Source: Clostridiales bacterium 1_7_47FAA
GTDB lineage: Bacteria; Bacillota; Clostridia; Lachnospirales; Lachnospiraceae
Length of the DNA: 55,423 nucleotides
Reading direction: 5' to 3'
NCBI GenBank assembly: GCA_000155435.1
Contig: DS990266.1
Span: 1-55,423 of the forward strand
Shown one piece after another: positions 36,557 to 45,641 of this stretch (within the stretch, counting starts at the first letter, position 1; every line of letters begins with the position of its first letter). A program made the position numbers and the translations under genes. The notes beneath the pieces were generated by a model that worked only from the letters and a program-made list of their open reading frames with translations, searched no databases and was not told the origin of the DNA.

Positions 36557-37259
36557 GAAAATCCTTAGAACACTGACCGCACTTTGCGCCGCCCTTATGC
36601 TTTCGGGCGGCTTTTCCGTCACCGCTTTTGCACAGACCCCGGAGGGAGAGGACGACACCAACGACAGCGGCGTTGTCTACGAGGAACCCCAAAAGGAAGA
36701 ACCCCTTACCCCGGACGGGAACGCGACCCTTGTAGACGATTTCGGCGGCAACAAGCAGCTTATCACCGTAACGACCAAAAACGGCAATTACTTTTATATC
36801 CTCATTGACCGGGACGACGAGGGCGAGAACACCGTACATTTCCTTAATCAAGTGGACGAAGCCGACCTCTTAGCACTTATGGAGGACGGAAGCACCGAAG
36901 CAGCCCCGCCCGCCGTTTGCAGTTGCACCGAAAAATGCGAAGCCGGAAAGGTAAATGTGAGCTGCCCCGTCTGCAAGGACAACATGACCGCTTGCAGCGG
37001 CAAGGAAGCAGAGCCGGAAACCGAGGAACCGCCGGAGCTGCCCAAAGAGAAAGGCAATGCGGGCGGGCTTGTGCTTTTCCTTGTCGTGGCACTTCTTGGC
37101 GGCGGGGGCGCGTTCTATTATTTTAAGTTTATGAAGCCGAAGCAAAACGTCAAGGGCGGCACCGACCTTGAAGATTTCGATTTTGACGACTACGACGAGG
37201 ACGAGCCGGACGAGGGGGACGGGCTTTCTGATGAAGAACAGGAGGACGAGGAAGCATGA
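36549..37259 (+). CDS. DUF4366 family secreted/membrane protein
   Basis: 236 residues. A signal peptide (MNKKILRTLTALCAALMLSG, cleavage near AFA) is followed by an acidic domain containing NGNYFYILIDRD, a Cys-rich stretch (CSCTEKCEAGKVNVSCPVC), one membrane helix (GLVLFLVVALLGGGGAFYYF) and a very acidic cytoplasmic tail. Matches DUF4366 proteins of these ICEs. Probably a surface-exposed part of the mating machinery; exact role unknown. Confidence 0.87.
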   Translation: MNKKILRTLTALCAALMLSGGFSVTAFAQTPEGEDDTNDSGVVYEEPQKEEPLTPDGNATLVDDFGGNKQLITVTTKNGNYFYILIDRDDEGENTVHFLNQVDEADLLALMEDGSTEAAPPAVCSCTEKCEAGKVNVSCPVCKDNMTACSGKEAEPETEEPPELPKEKGNAGGLVLFLVVALLGGGGAFYYFKFMKPKQNVKGGTDLEDFDFDDYDEDEPDEGDGLSDEEQEDEEA

Positions 37260-37444
37260 CCCTGTTTACCGACAATCCCTTTGAAAAGATGATGATACAA
37301 AGACCGGGCGGGCGGCGTGACAATGCGCCGCCCGTTCCCCATTCCCCGGCTTGCGCTTCCTGTCCGTACAAAGGGCAGCTCCCTTGTGTGGGCTACTGTC
37401 TGAAACAGGTACAGGAGAAAAAGGCAAGTGAGCCGGAACGCTGA
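37256..37444 (+). CDS. Small Cys-containing ICE protein, function unknown
   Basis: 62 residues; ATGA overlap with the DUF4366 gene and AGGAGG about 9 bases upstream. Contains CASCPYKGQLPCVGYC, a four-Cys cluster that could bind metal. No family recognised. It is the last gene before the Shedu-like insertion. Confidence 0.65.
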   Translation: MTLFTDNPFEKMMIQRPGGRRDNAPPVPHSPACASCPYKGQLPCVGYCLKQVQEKKASEPER

Positions 37445-37454
37445 AAATGGACTT

Positions 37455-38207
37455 TTAATTTTCGTTTGCAACATCTATGAGATTTTCGTAATGCAAAAGT
37501 GTTATGTTATTTTCATTTTGCAGTTGGAGCTTTCTATCACGAATATTCTCAAAATCTTTACGGAGTCCGGCTATCACAGCATAGTAGATTTGATAAGGGC
37601 AATATTTGTATAATTGTCTGGGTAACTTTGTATTGGAGAATGAGTGCTTTTCCAATTCTGCTACAATTACATTCCAATTTGCAGCAATATACATTTGCCA
37701 ATCCCTAACCTGTTCAATCCCTTTATTGATTACTTCCCCGAAACGAGTACCTTTTTCTTTTGTTATCCGCCCGTTGGGAGCTTCTAATTCCACAAAGACA
37801 AATTGATAACCGTCTGAACTATTACCTATGAGCAGATAATCAGCCACATAAGCCGACCCGATTTTGAACTCTGGAAAGATATAATTATCGTCATGGTGTC
37901 CTGTTCTGTAATAATGCCGTAATAAGCCAAACAAATAATTCCATGCACGATTAGAAGCTATCCAATTTAGTATAGCTCTTTCTGTTGTATCGGAAGAAGT
38001 AATCAGTTGATAAAACTCTTTTGTCGTATCATATATAGGTGTGAACCTTGAATAATGGTTGTTTGGAAATAGCGAAGTAGCACACTCAATAAAGTAATCC
38101 ATTTCTTTGTTTTTACCGCGCCTGTAATGCCCGCCACGTTTTTTATTCATTGCTTCTTCCTGTTCATCAGTAGGAGCAAAAACATCGAAAGTATGTATTG
38201 ATTTCAT
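37455..38207 (-). CDS. Shedu-like DUF4263 nuclease, putative anti-phage defence
   Basis: 250 residues, opposite in strand and far richer in AT than the genes on both sides. The core reads VADYLLIGNSSDGYQFVFVE then LEAPNGRI, and later INKGIEQVRDWQMYI: the D ... ELE-P ... A-x-Q-x-x-D-W pattern of the DUF4263 (SduA) PD-(D/E)xK-type fold. Shedu proteins are known single-gene defence nucleases. It lies between the small Cys protein and topoisomerase III, genes that are normally close neighbours in this ICE family, so it looks like inserted cargo. ATG 38207 has AGGTGA upstream. Activity is not shown by sequence, and the last catalytic position is Glu where many relatives have Lys. Confidence 0.75.
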   Translation of the reverse strand: MKSIHTFDVFAPTDEQEEAMNKKRGGHYRRGKNKEMDYFIECATSLFPNNHYSRFTPIYDTTKEFYQLITSSDTTERAILNWIASNRAWNYLFGLLRHYYRTGHHDDNYIFPEFKIGSAYVADYLLIGNSSDGYQFVFVELEAPNGRITKEKGTRFGEVINKGIEQVRDWQMYIAANWNVIVAELEKHSFSNTKLPRQLYKYCPYQIYYAVIAGLRKDFENIRDRKLQLQNENNITLLHYENLIDVANEN

Positions 38208-38285
38208 ATTGTCACCTGTTTCTTATAGTAATGCTTAAAGTATAAACCAATTTCAAACCTAAAACAACCGAAAGGAGAACAGAAA

Positions 38286-40370
38286 ATGAAACTGATTATT
38301 GCAGAAAAGCCGAGCGTGGCGCAGACTATCGCCGCCGCGCTTGGCGTTAAGGAAAAGAAAGACGGATATATCGAGGGCGGCGGCTGCCTCATTTCATGGT
38401 GCGTCGGGCATTTGGTACAGCTTGCGGAAGCTGCCGCCTACGGGGAGCAATATAAAAAATGGAGTTTTGAGAGCTTACCCATTCTGCCGGAGGAATGGCA
38501 GTACGCCGTTGACCCGGACAAGGGGAAGCAATTCAAAACCCTAAAAGAGCTTATGCACCGCGCCGACGTTTCCGAAGTGGTAAATGCGTGTGACGCGGGG
38601 CGCGAGGGAGAATTGATTTTCCGCTTTGTCTACGAAGCGGCGGGCTGCAAGAAGCCCATGCGCCGCTTGTGGATTTCCTCAATGGAGGACGGGGCAATCA
38701 AGGCGGGCTTTGCTTCCCTCAAAGACGGGCAGGAATACGACGCGCTCTTTGCGTCTGCCCTCTGCCGCGCAAAGGCTGACTGGCTTATCGGCATTAACGC
38801 CACCCGGCTTTTCTCCTGCCTGTATGGAAAGACCTTGAACGTGGGGCGCGTCCAGACCCCGACCTTAAAAATGCTCACCGACCGGGACGCGGCTATCTCC
38901 CATTTCCAGAAAGAAAAATATTATCATGTGCGCCTTGATTTATCCGGCGCGGAAGCGGCAAGCGGGAGGATTTCCGACAAGGCAGAAGCCGACGCGCTGA
39001 AAGGGGCTTGCGAAGCGGAAACGGCGGTATGCGTTTCCCTCACCAGAGAGAAGAAAACCGCAGCCCCGCCGAAGCTCTTTGACCTTACCTCTTTGCAGCG
39101 GGAAGCGAACCGCATTTTCGGCTACACCGCGAAGCAGACCCTTGACCTTGCACAATCCCTTTATGAAAAGCGGCTCCTTACTTATCCGAGGACGGACAGC
39201 AGCTTTCTTACTGACGACATGGGCGGCACCGCAGCGGGCATTATCGCGCTGCTTTGCGAAAAACTCCCCTTTATGGCGGGCGCGGACTTCACGCCGGAGG
39301 TTGTAAAGGTATTAGACAGTAAAAAAGTATCAGACCACCACGCAATCATTCCCACTATGGAGCTTGCAAAGGCTGACCCGGACGCGCTGCCGGAAAGCGA
39401 GAAGAATATCCTTACCCTTGCGGGGGCGCGTCTGCTTTTTGCCACCGCCGAGCCGCATATTTATGAAGCGGTTACGGCGGTTTTCTCATGCGCCGGGACA
39501 GACTTCACCGCAAGGGGAAAGACCGTACTTGCGGAGGGTTGGAAAGAGCTTCAACGCAGATACCGGGCGACGCTGAAAGATAAGCCCGAAGCGGAGGACG
39601 GGGAAAATGCAGACGTGACGCTGCCGAAGCTTTCCGAGGGACAGGGCTTTCCTAACCCCGCCGCAAAAGTAACGGAGCATACCACAACGCCGCCGAAGCC
39701 CCACAGCGAAGCAAGCCTTTTGTCGGCTATGGAACGCGCCGGGAACGGGGACACCGACCCGGACGCGGAACGCCGGGGGCTTGGCACTCCCGCCACCCGC
39801 GCCGCCGTCATTGAAAAACTGGTAAAGGGCGGCTTTGCGGAGCGCAAGGGGAAGCAGCTTATCCCTACCAAAAACGGGAACAGCCTTATCTGTATTCTGC
39901 CGGATATACTCACTTCCCCACAGCTTACCGCAGAATGGGAAAACAATCTGACGCAGATAGCAAAGGGAGCCGCAGACCCCGGCGAATTTCTGTCCGGCAT
40001 TGAAGCTATGGCGCGGGAGCTTGTGCAGACACACGCCGCAGCACTGGACGGGAAAAAGGATTTGTTCCGGGAGGAAAAGCCCTCTGTCGGCAAATGCCCC
40101 CGTTGCGGTTCCCCCGTCCATGAGGGGAAGAAAAACTATTATTGCAGCAACAAAGAATGTGCCTTTGTCATGTGGAAGAATGACCGCTTTTTCGAGGAAC
40201 GCAAGACCGCTTTTTCCGCGAAGATTGCCGCCGCGCTCCTTAAATCCGGCAAGGCGAATGTGAAGAAGCTCTACTCCCCGAAAACAGGCAAGACCTACGA
40301 CGGAACTATCGTTCTGGCTGACACTGGCGGGAAATACGTCAACTACCGTATCGAAGTGCAGAAGAACTAA
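38286..40370 (+). CDS. topB: DNA topoisomerase III
   Basis: 694 residues. Toprim start MKLIIAEKPSVAQTIAAALG, acidic DAGREGELIFR, type IA central motif with the active Tyr in RLLTYPRTDSSFLTDD, and GLGTPATRAAVIEKL. The C-terminal zinc finger reads CPRCGSPVHEGKKNYYC. It relaxes or decatenates single-strand-containing DNA, expected to assist ICE replication or transfer. AAAGGAG precedes the ATG. Confidence 0.96.
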   Translation: MKLIIAEKPSVAQTIAAALGVKEKKDGYIEGGGCLISWCVGHLVQLAEAAAYGEQYKKWSFESLPILPEEWQYAVDPDKGKQFKTLKELMHRADVSEVVNACDAGREGELIFRFVYEAAGCKKPMRRLWISSMEDGAIKAGFASLKDGQEYDALFASALCRAKADWLIGINATRLFSCLYGKTLNVGRVQTPTLKMLTDRDAAISHFQKEKYYHVRLDLSGAEAASGRISDKAEADALKGACEAETAVCVSLTREKKTAAPPKLFDLTSLQREANRIFGYTAKQTLDLAQSLYEKRLLTYPRTDSSFLTDDMGGTAAGIIALLCEKLPFMAGADFTPEVVKVLDSKKVSDHHAIIPTMELAKADPDALPESEKNILTLAGARLLFATAEPHIYEAVTAVFSCAGTDFTARGKTVLAEGWKELQRRYRATLKDKPEAEDGENADVTLPKLSEGQGFPNPAAKVTEHTTTPPKPHSEASLLSAMERAGNGDTDPDAERRGLGTPATRAAVIEKLVKGGFAERKGKQLIPTKNGNSLICILPDILTSPQLTAEWENNLTQIAKGAADPGEFLSGIEAMARELVQTHAAALDGKKDLFREEKPSVGKCPRCGSPVHEGKKNYYCSNKECAFVMWKNDRFFEERKTAFSAKIAAALLKSGKANVKKLYSPKTGKTYDGTIVLADTGGKYVNYRIEVQKN

Positions 40371-40380
40371 AAACTTGAAT

Positions 40381-40480
40381 AGCAAGCATAGGAAGCGGGT
40401 ACCCACTTCCGTAAATCCCCGTTGCGACGCTGACGCGCCGGACGGGGATTTTGCTTGTTGGGAAGTTTCCCAAACCCTCT
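40381..40480 (+). repeat. oriT-like repeat, copy A (inverted relative to copy B)
   Basis: In the 239-bp gap after topB. It starts AGCAAGCATAGGAAGCGGGT, continues with the palindrome GGAAGCGGGTACCCACTTCC, a CCCCG...CGGGG stem, and ends TTGCTTGTTGGGAAGT then TTCCCAAACCCTC. The complement of 47621-47717, beside mobC, reads almost the same. The second half contains TTGGGA ... TCCCAA, a typical oriT-size inverted repeat. Confidence 0.7.
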
Positions 40481-40609
40481 TTTGCGGAGGGCTTCACCCT
40501 CTAAAAATTTTCAAAAATATTTGGCAGAAATGCGGGCGTACCCGTAGTAGACCATGCAGCCAAAAAATGCAGCTTATGACGCTGCCGCAGAGAAAGGAGG
40601 TTTTTCACT

Positions 40610-43600
40610 ATGGCAAGTTTACGGGACACCGTAAAGGACTATCAAGACGAGCTTAGGGACGGTATCGCATGGGTGGCGTTCTGGAAACAGGGGCGTTCAT
40701 GGAACGCGGAATATTTTCATCTTGATATGGACGATACGCTCTACCCGGAGGACAGGAGCCGGTTAGAGGAAATAAAAAGCATTGACCCCGCCGCCGTTAT
40801 CTTAAACGGCTACTATTGCGGGCATTTAGGCGAGGACATGAGCCTTGACGAGCTGACCGCCGGAGTGCGTTACCACTACGAAAACAGCATGAACGACATT
40901 GACGGTTTTATCGGAGCGCATGACGACAGGCTTCCCCCGGAGGTTATCGAGGAAGCGAGGGCAGCCGCCCATGAAGCGGGGCTTCCCTTTTCCGAAAAGC
41001 CCTACCGGGACGGGGAGGATTTTAACCCCTATGTATTTGACGGGAGCATGAGCATTGAGGATTTTGAGCTTATGCACCGCATGATTGAAAAAGAAAGGAG
41101 CGAACAAATGGCAGAACCGATTTTAAGCGGCTATCTTTCCAATCTTGGGAAGTACACCGAGGGCAGACCCGCGGGCGAATGGGTGACATTCCCCACGACT
41201 GCCGAACATCTGAAAGAAGTCTTTGACCGTATCGGGATTGACTTCAAGCACTATGAGGAATGGCATTTCACAGAATTTCAATCCACTATCCCCGGCTTGA
41301 CGGAGCATTTAAGCGAGTATTCCCACCCCGACGAGCTGAACTATTTAGGGAAGCTCTTGGAAATGCAGTTTGACGACGACCGGGAGAAATTCATTGCAGC
41401 CATTGAATACGGCGACCATGCCGACAGCTTACAGGACATTATCAACCTTGCACAGAACCTTGACTGCTACTGGATTTATCCGTCCGTCCACAATGAAGAA
41501 GAATACGGGCGTTATCTGGTTGATGAACTGGAAGAACCGGAACTTCCCGAAGAAGCGAAAAAGTATTTCATGTATGAGGAATACGGGCGGGACGCTTCCA
41601 TTAACGACGACGGTATGTTTACCGAAAAGGGCTATATCTACAACAACCGCAACACCTTTACAGAATGGTACGACGGGCGCGACGTGCCGGAGGAATACCG
41701 GGTAACGCCGCAGCCCCCGCAGCCGGAAAGACCCGACCCGTCAAAGGTAGAAATGGACGCAGCCGCGCCGGGGCAGAGAACGGCGCAGACCGCAGAGCAG
41801 CCACAGGAGCCGCGCCCGGTTATCCCTATCGTGCTGACGAGCGAGAAGCCCGCCGAAAAGCTCAAAGAGATTACCGACCGTCTGGAACAGGGTATTGCGG
41901 AACTCTTTGACAGCGAGCGTTACCGGGAATATCTGAAAGTCATGTCAAAATTCCATAATTACAGCTTCCGAAACACCGTCCTTATCGCCATGCAGAAGCC
42001 GGACGCTTCCCTTGTGGCGGGCTTTTCCGCTTGGAAGAACAACTTTGAACGAAACGTGATGAAAGGGCAAAAGGGAATTAAAATCATTGCTCCGTCACCC
42101 TATAAAATCAAACAGGAAATGCAGAAAATCGACCCGCACACGCAGAAGCCCGTTATCGGCAAGGACGGGAAGCCCGTCACCGAGGAAAAGGAAGTCACCA
42201 TACCCGCCTACAAGGTGGTATCCGTCTTTGACGTTTCCCAGACCGAGGGAAAGGAGCTGCCGGACATTGCGGTTGACGAGCTGACAGGCGACGTTGACCG
42301 CTACAAGGATTTTTTCGCAGCCCTTGAAAAGACTTCCCCCGTTCCTATCGCCTTTGAGAATATCGAGGGCGGCTCTCATGGCTACTACCACTTGGAGGAC
42401 AAGCGCATTGCTATCAACGAGGGCATGAGCGAATTACAGACCTTAAAGACCGCTATTCACGAAATCGCCCATGCGAAGCTGCACGACATTGACCTCAACG
42501 CGCCAAAGGACGAGCAGCAGCCCCACGTTGACCGCCGCACCCGCGAAGTCGAAGCGGAAAGCGTCGCCTATACTGTCTGCCAACATTACGGGCTTGACAC
42601 GTCGGACTACTCTTTCGGCTATGTCGCCGGGTGGAGCAGCGGGCGGGAGCTGTCCGAGCTGAAAAGCTCCCTTGAAACGATACGCAGCGCAGCCGCCGAG
42701 ATTATCAATTCCATAGACGAGAACTTAGCGGAGCTGCAAAAGGCACAGGACAAGGAGCAGACCGCCGGACAGGAGCAGCCCACCAGAGAGGGACAGGAAG
42801 CCGCGCCGGAGAAGCCGGATCCGGAAGCAGCCGCACCGGGAAAATCCGGCGCACAGGAAAAAGCGGGCGCAGCCCCGAAAGAAGCCTTTACCCCGGAAAC
42901 GATTTACAGAGTGCGCCGGAACCCTTACAGCGACAGCCGGGAAAACAGCTACCTCTTGCAAGCCTATGTGACACAGGAGAACGGGCGGGCGAAAATGGGC
43001 GACGTGCTTTATACGGGAACGCCGGAGAAATGCCGCGAGCTTATGGGGCAGCTCAAAAGCGGCGAGCTGACCGAGGGCGACGTGAAGCAGCTTTACGCAA
43101 AGGCACAGGAAACGGCGCAGACCGCCGGACAGGACAAAGACACCTTTTCCATTTACCAGATAAAGGGCGGGGACGAAACAAGGGATTTCCGCTTTGAGCC
43201 ATACGACCGCCTGCAGGCGGCGGGAAATGTGGTTGACAGGGCGAACTATGAGCTTGTCTATTCCGCGCCCCTTGCGCCGGAAACTTCCCTTGAAGATATT
43301 TACACCTGTTTCAATATCGACCACCCCAAAGATTTTAAGGGACACAGCCTTTCCGTTTCCGACGTGGTAGTGCTTCATCAGGACGGACAGGACGCGGCGC
43401 ATTTCGTTGACAGTGTAGGTTTTCGGGAAGTGCCGGAGTTTTTACAGGAGCAAAAGCAGCTTACCCCGGACGACTTGGAAACGGGCGAAACTGTCAAGAC
43501 ACCGAGGGGGACTTTCCATGTGACCGCCATGAGCCGGGAGCAGATAGAAGCCGCCGGATATGGCTTTCACCACCAGTCGGACGACGGAAAGTATCTGATT

Positions 43601-43936
43601 ATGGGGAATGGGACGCGGGCGTTTGCCGTTGCCGCAGAACAGGCGCAGCGGGACAATCCCTTGAAAACCGCCGAGCAGACCACAGAGCAGAACGGGAACA
43701 TGATTGACGGTATCATCAACAACACCCCCACCGTTGACGAACTGGAAGCAAAGGTAAAGGCGGGCGAGCAGATTTCCCTTGTTGACCTGGCTAACGCTGT
43801 CAAAGCCGACAAGGAGCGCGGCAAGGGAGCGAAGCCGGAAAAGAAACCCTCTATCCGGGCGCAGCTTAGAGCCGACAAGGAAAAGGCACAGAAGAAAAAC
43901 GCAAAGCAGAAGTCACAGGACTTGGAAAGGAGCTGA
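40610..43936 (+). CDS. Fused antirestriction protein (ArdA-like, ArdC-like metallopeptidase, YodL-like)
   Basis: 1108 residues. The N-terminal part (about 1-165, GIAWVAFWKQGRSWNAEYFH) is of unclear family. An ArdA-like antirestriction domain covers about 170-370 (GEWVTFPTTAEHLKEVFDRI, acidic throughout). An ArdC-like region (about 405-700) has HNYSFRNTVLIAMQKPDAS and FSAWKNNFERNVMKGQKGIK, then the zinc-peptidase motif TAIHEIAHAKLHD. A YodL-like domain lies near 850-950 (FSIYQIKGGDETRDFRFEPY). The end carries KKPSIRAQLRADKEK, shared with the next protein. ArdA mimics DNA to block type I restriction; ArdC protects incoming single-stranded DNA. AAAGGAGG precedes the ATG. Confidence 0.85.
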   Translation: MASLRDTVKDYQDELRDGIAWVAFWKQGRSWNAEYFHLDMDDTLYPEDRSRLEEIKSIDPAAVILNGYYCGHLGEDMSLDELTAGVRYHYENSMNDIDGFIGAHDDRLPPEVIEEARAAAHEAGLPFSEKPYRDGEDFNPYVFDGSMSIEDFELMHRMIEKERSEQMAEPILSGYLSNLGKYTEGRPAGEWVTFPTTAEHLKEVFDRIGIDFKHYEEWHFTEFQSTIPGLTEHLSEYSHPDELNYLGKLLEMQFDDDREKFIAAIEYGDHADSLQDIINLAQNLDCYWIYPSVHNEEEYGRYLVDELEEPELPEEAKKYFMYEEYGRDASINDDGMFTEKGYIYNNRNTFTEWYDGRDVPEEYRVTPQPPQPERPDPSKVEMDAAAPGQRTAQTAEQPQEPRPVIPIVLTSEKPAEKLKEITDRLEQGIAELFDSERYREYLKVMSKFHNYSFRNTVLIAMQKPDASLVAGFSAWKNNFERNVMKGQKGIKIIAPSPYKIKQEMQKIDPHTQKPVIGKDGKPVTEEKEVTIPAYKVVSVFDVSQTEGKELPDIAVDELTGDVDRYKDFFAALEKTSPVPIAFENIEGGSHGYYHLEDKRIAINEGMSELQTLKTAIHEIAHAKLHDIDLNAPKDEQQPHVDRRTREVEAESVAYTVCQHYGLDTSDYSFGYVAGWSSGRELSELKSSLETIRSAAAEIINSIDENLAELQKAQDKEQTAGQEQPTREGQEAAPEKPDPEAAAPGKSGAQEKAGAAPKEAFTPETIYRVRRNPYSDSRENSYLLQAYVTQENGRAKMGDVLYTGTPEKCRELMGQLKSGELTEGDVKQLYAKAQETAQTAGQDKDTFSIYQIKGGDETRDFRFEPYDRLQAAGNVVDRANYELVYSAPLAPETSLEDIYTCFNIDHPKDFKGHSLSVSDVVVLHQDGQDAAHFVDSVGFREVPEFLQEQKQLTPDDLETGETVKTPRGTFHVTAMSREQIEAAGYGFHHQSDDGKYLIMGNGTRAFAVAAEQAQRDNPLKTAEQTTEQNGNMIDGIINNTPTVDELEAKVKAGEQISLVDLANAVKADKERGKGAKPEKKPSIRAQLRADKEKAQKKNAKQKSQDLERS

Positions 43937-43939
43937 CCC

Positions 43940-44893
43940 ATGCCGGAACAGAGCAAATTTGAAAACATGGATTTGTTTGCTTCCCTTGAAGCGATTATGA
44001 AGCAGAACACAGGCTTTTACCAGAGCGACTTAGACATTGACAAAGAGATTATCGCAAAGGCGGCGGCAAGCCCCCACAGGGAGGACAAAACACTTTTGTG
44101 GTTCTGCCGCCCGTCCGGGACGCACTGTTTCCGGGAGCGCGACGTTTTCCTCAAAGACACCGCGCCCCACAACACATGGCGTTTCTACATGGAGCAGACA
44201 AGCGACCGCGTTCTTGCCTATGCAATCGAGCTGACGGGAAAGGAGCGCGGGAAAATCAAGGGCAATCTGTACGAACTGGACTACTCTAAACATTATGAGC
44301 GCGTCAAGGAAAAGGAGCTGCCCGCCGATACGGTGAAGCTGATTTATGAGCATGGGGAAAGGGTACAGGAAGCCGGGAGATATTTTGACGGAACCCCAGA
44401 CCCGCAGCTTGGGAAATTTGAACGCTTTGAAGCCGTACCCAACGACCCGGACGCGCTGCAATCGCTCTTACAGGAAGAACGGCGCAGCCGGGAGCAGCTT
44501 TCGCCGGGGGATTTCAAGGCGCATATTGCCGCTTTGCGGGACGGGCTGATTGAAACGGAAGCGCGGCGCATTGTGCGGGAAATGAAGCGGCATTACGAGC
44601 CGAACAGCCCGAACAAGACCCATTTCATGGCAGAGCTTTCCCCGGCGTTCATGCGGCTTGCAGCCACAAAGGACACTGACCGCCTTTTCTCCATGCTGCC
44701 CTACAAGACCCTTTCCTTTTCCAAAATCGAGGGCAGACATGGGACGTATGCGCTGATTGACAAGGGGGAGAACCGGGACAGGGAGATAAGGAAGCCCCGC
44801 CCCTCTATCCGGGCGCAGCTTAAAGCAGACAAGGCAAAGACCGCCCCGAAAAAGGCGGCGGCAAAAACAAAAAATCACGATATGGAGGTATGA
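43940..44893 (+). CDS. Conserved ICE protein of unknown function with PSIRAQL tail
   Basis: 317 residues, 3 bp after the antirestriction fusion; GAAAGGAG upstream. Contains WFCRPSGTHCFRERDVFL and LAYAIELTGKERGKIKGNLY; soluble, charged. I do not recognise a named domain. The C-terminus carries RPSIRAQLKADKAK and a Lys/Ala-rich tail, very like the end of the preceding protein. Ends with an ATGA overlap into the TTRAP gene. Confidence 0.75.
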   Translation: MPEQSKFENMDLFASLEAIMKQNTGFYQSDLDIDKEIIAKAAASPHREDKTLLWFCRPSGTHCFRERDVFLKDTAPHNTWRFYMEQTSDRVLAYAIELTGKERGKIKGNLYELDYSKHYERVKEKELPADTVKLIYEHGERVQEAGRYFDGTPDPQLGKFERFEAVPNDPDALQSLLQEERRSREQLSPGDFKAHIAALRDGLIETEARRIVREMKRHYEPNSPNKTHFMAELSPAFMRLAATKDTDRLFSMLPYKTLSFSKIEGRHGTYALIDKGENRDREIRKPRPSIRAQLKADKAKTAPKKAAAKTKNHDMEV

Positions 44894-45102
44894 GCATGAT
44901 TAGACTGACTGTTGAAGAAACAAACCTTTTGAGCATTTACAACGAGGGCGGCAAGCGGGCTTTGATTGAGAATGTCAACGCCGCGCTGCCCTACATGGAC
45001 GCGGATATGCGGGAGCTTGCAAAGCGCACCCTTTCCAAAGTGGACGCTTTGACCGAAGCGGAATTTGCAGAGCTTCCCATTTACGCCGCTGATGAAGTAT
45101 GA
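44890..45102 (+). CDS. Transposon-transfer assisting protein (TTRAP family)
   Basis: 70 residues; starts MSMIRLTVEETNLLSIYNEG and contains ALPYMDADMRELAKRTLSKV, matching TTRAP proteins of Tn1549-type elements. Both ends overlap neighbours by 4 bp (ATGA). Thought to aid transfer; mechanism unknown. Confidence 0.88.
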   Translation: MSMIRLTVEETNLLSIYNEGGKRALIENVNAALPYMDADMRELAKRTLSKVDALTEAEFAELPIYAADEV

Positions 45103-45464
45103 ACGGGGTTAAGCGGCTGACGCCGCCCCAGAGCCGGAAAGTCAACGCCCTTGTGCGCCGGACGTGCTGCAATTATGATAACGGGAACTGTATCTTACTG
45201 GACGACGGGGACGAGTGCGTATGTCCGCAGCTCATTTCCTATTCGCTTCTCTGCAAGTGGTTCCGGGTTGCGGTGCTTCCCGCCGACAGGCTGCTTTATG
45301 CGGAGCTTTACCAGACAGGGGATAAGAAGAAATGTACCGAGTGCGGCGCGTTCTTTGCGTCAACCTCTAACAGTGTCAAATACTGCCCCGTCTGCCGGAA
45401 ACGTATCACCCGCAGACAAGCCGCCGAGCGCATGAGGAAAAGACGCGCCCCTGTTACGCAGTAG
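45099..45464 (+). CDS. Cysteine-rich VLP-domain protein
   Basis: 121 residues. Contains VRRTCCNYDNGNCILLDD, ECVCPQLISYSLLC, then a C-terminal zinc ribbon (CTECGAFFASTSNSVKYC, CRKR) and a basic tail. Matches the cysteine-rich VLP family of Gram-positive ICEs; probably DNA or RNA binding through zinc. Last gene of the plus-strand operon; its final codons overlap the right 112-bp repeat. Confidence 0.86.
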   Translation: MNGVKRLTPPQSRKVNALVRRTCCNYDNGNCILLDDGDECVCPQLISYSLLCKWFRVAVLPADRLLYAELYQTGDKKKCTECGAFFASTSNSVKYCPVCRKRITRRQAAERMRKRRAPVTQ

Positions 45465-45564
45465 GCGCGGAAAATCCCTTGATTTACAGGGCTTTCCGGG
45501 CGTGAAAATCGGATAGGCGATACTTTATACCTTTACCCCCAAAAATGGCGTTCTACTGCGTAAC
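45453..45564 (+). repeat. 112-bp cruciform repeat, right copy
   Basis: Same orientation, same length and same 12-bp ends (GTTACGCAGTAG ... CTACTGCGTAAC) as 24839-24950. The interior is diverged but keeps the first hairpin (TCCCTTG...CAGGG), TTTCCGGGCG, TTTATACCTT and a C-run. It follows the end of the transfer operon. Confidence 0.8.
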
Positions 45565-45591
45565 ATTCACGAAAACAGCACCCATAAAAAG

Positions 45592-45639
45592 ACAGGGCGC
45601 GGAAGTCATATACTGGCTTCCGCGCCCTGTTCTTTTTTT
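45592..45639 (+). terminator. Bidirectional terminator at the end of the transfer operon
   Basis: ACAGGGCGCGGAAG ... CTTCCGCGCCCTGT, a perfect 14-bp stem, followed by TCTTTTTTT. It lies between convergent genes and can also end the minus-strand gene at 45642. Confidence 0.88.
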
Positions 45640-45641
45640 GC

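Noticed and set aside
39486-40406. 306-residue open frame on the minus strand
   Set aside because: Antisense to topB, which has clear motifs; no binding site and no recognisable domain.
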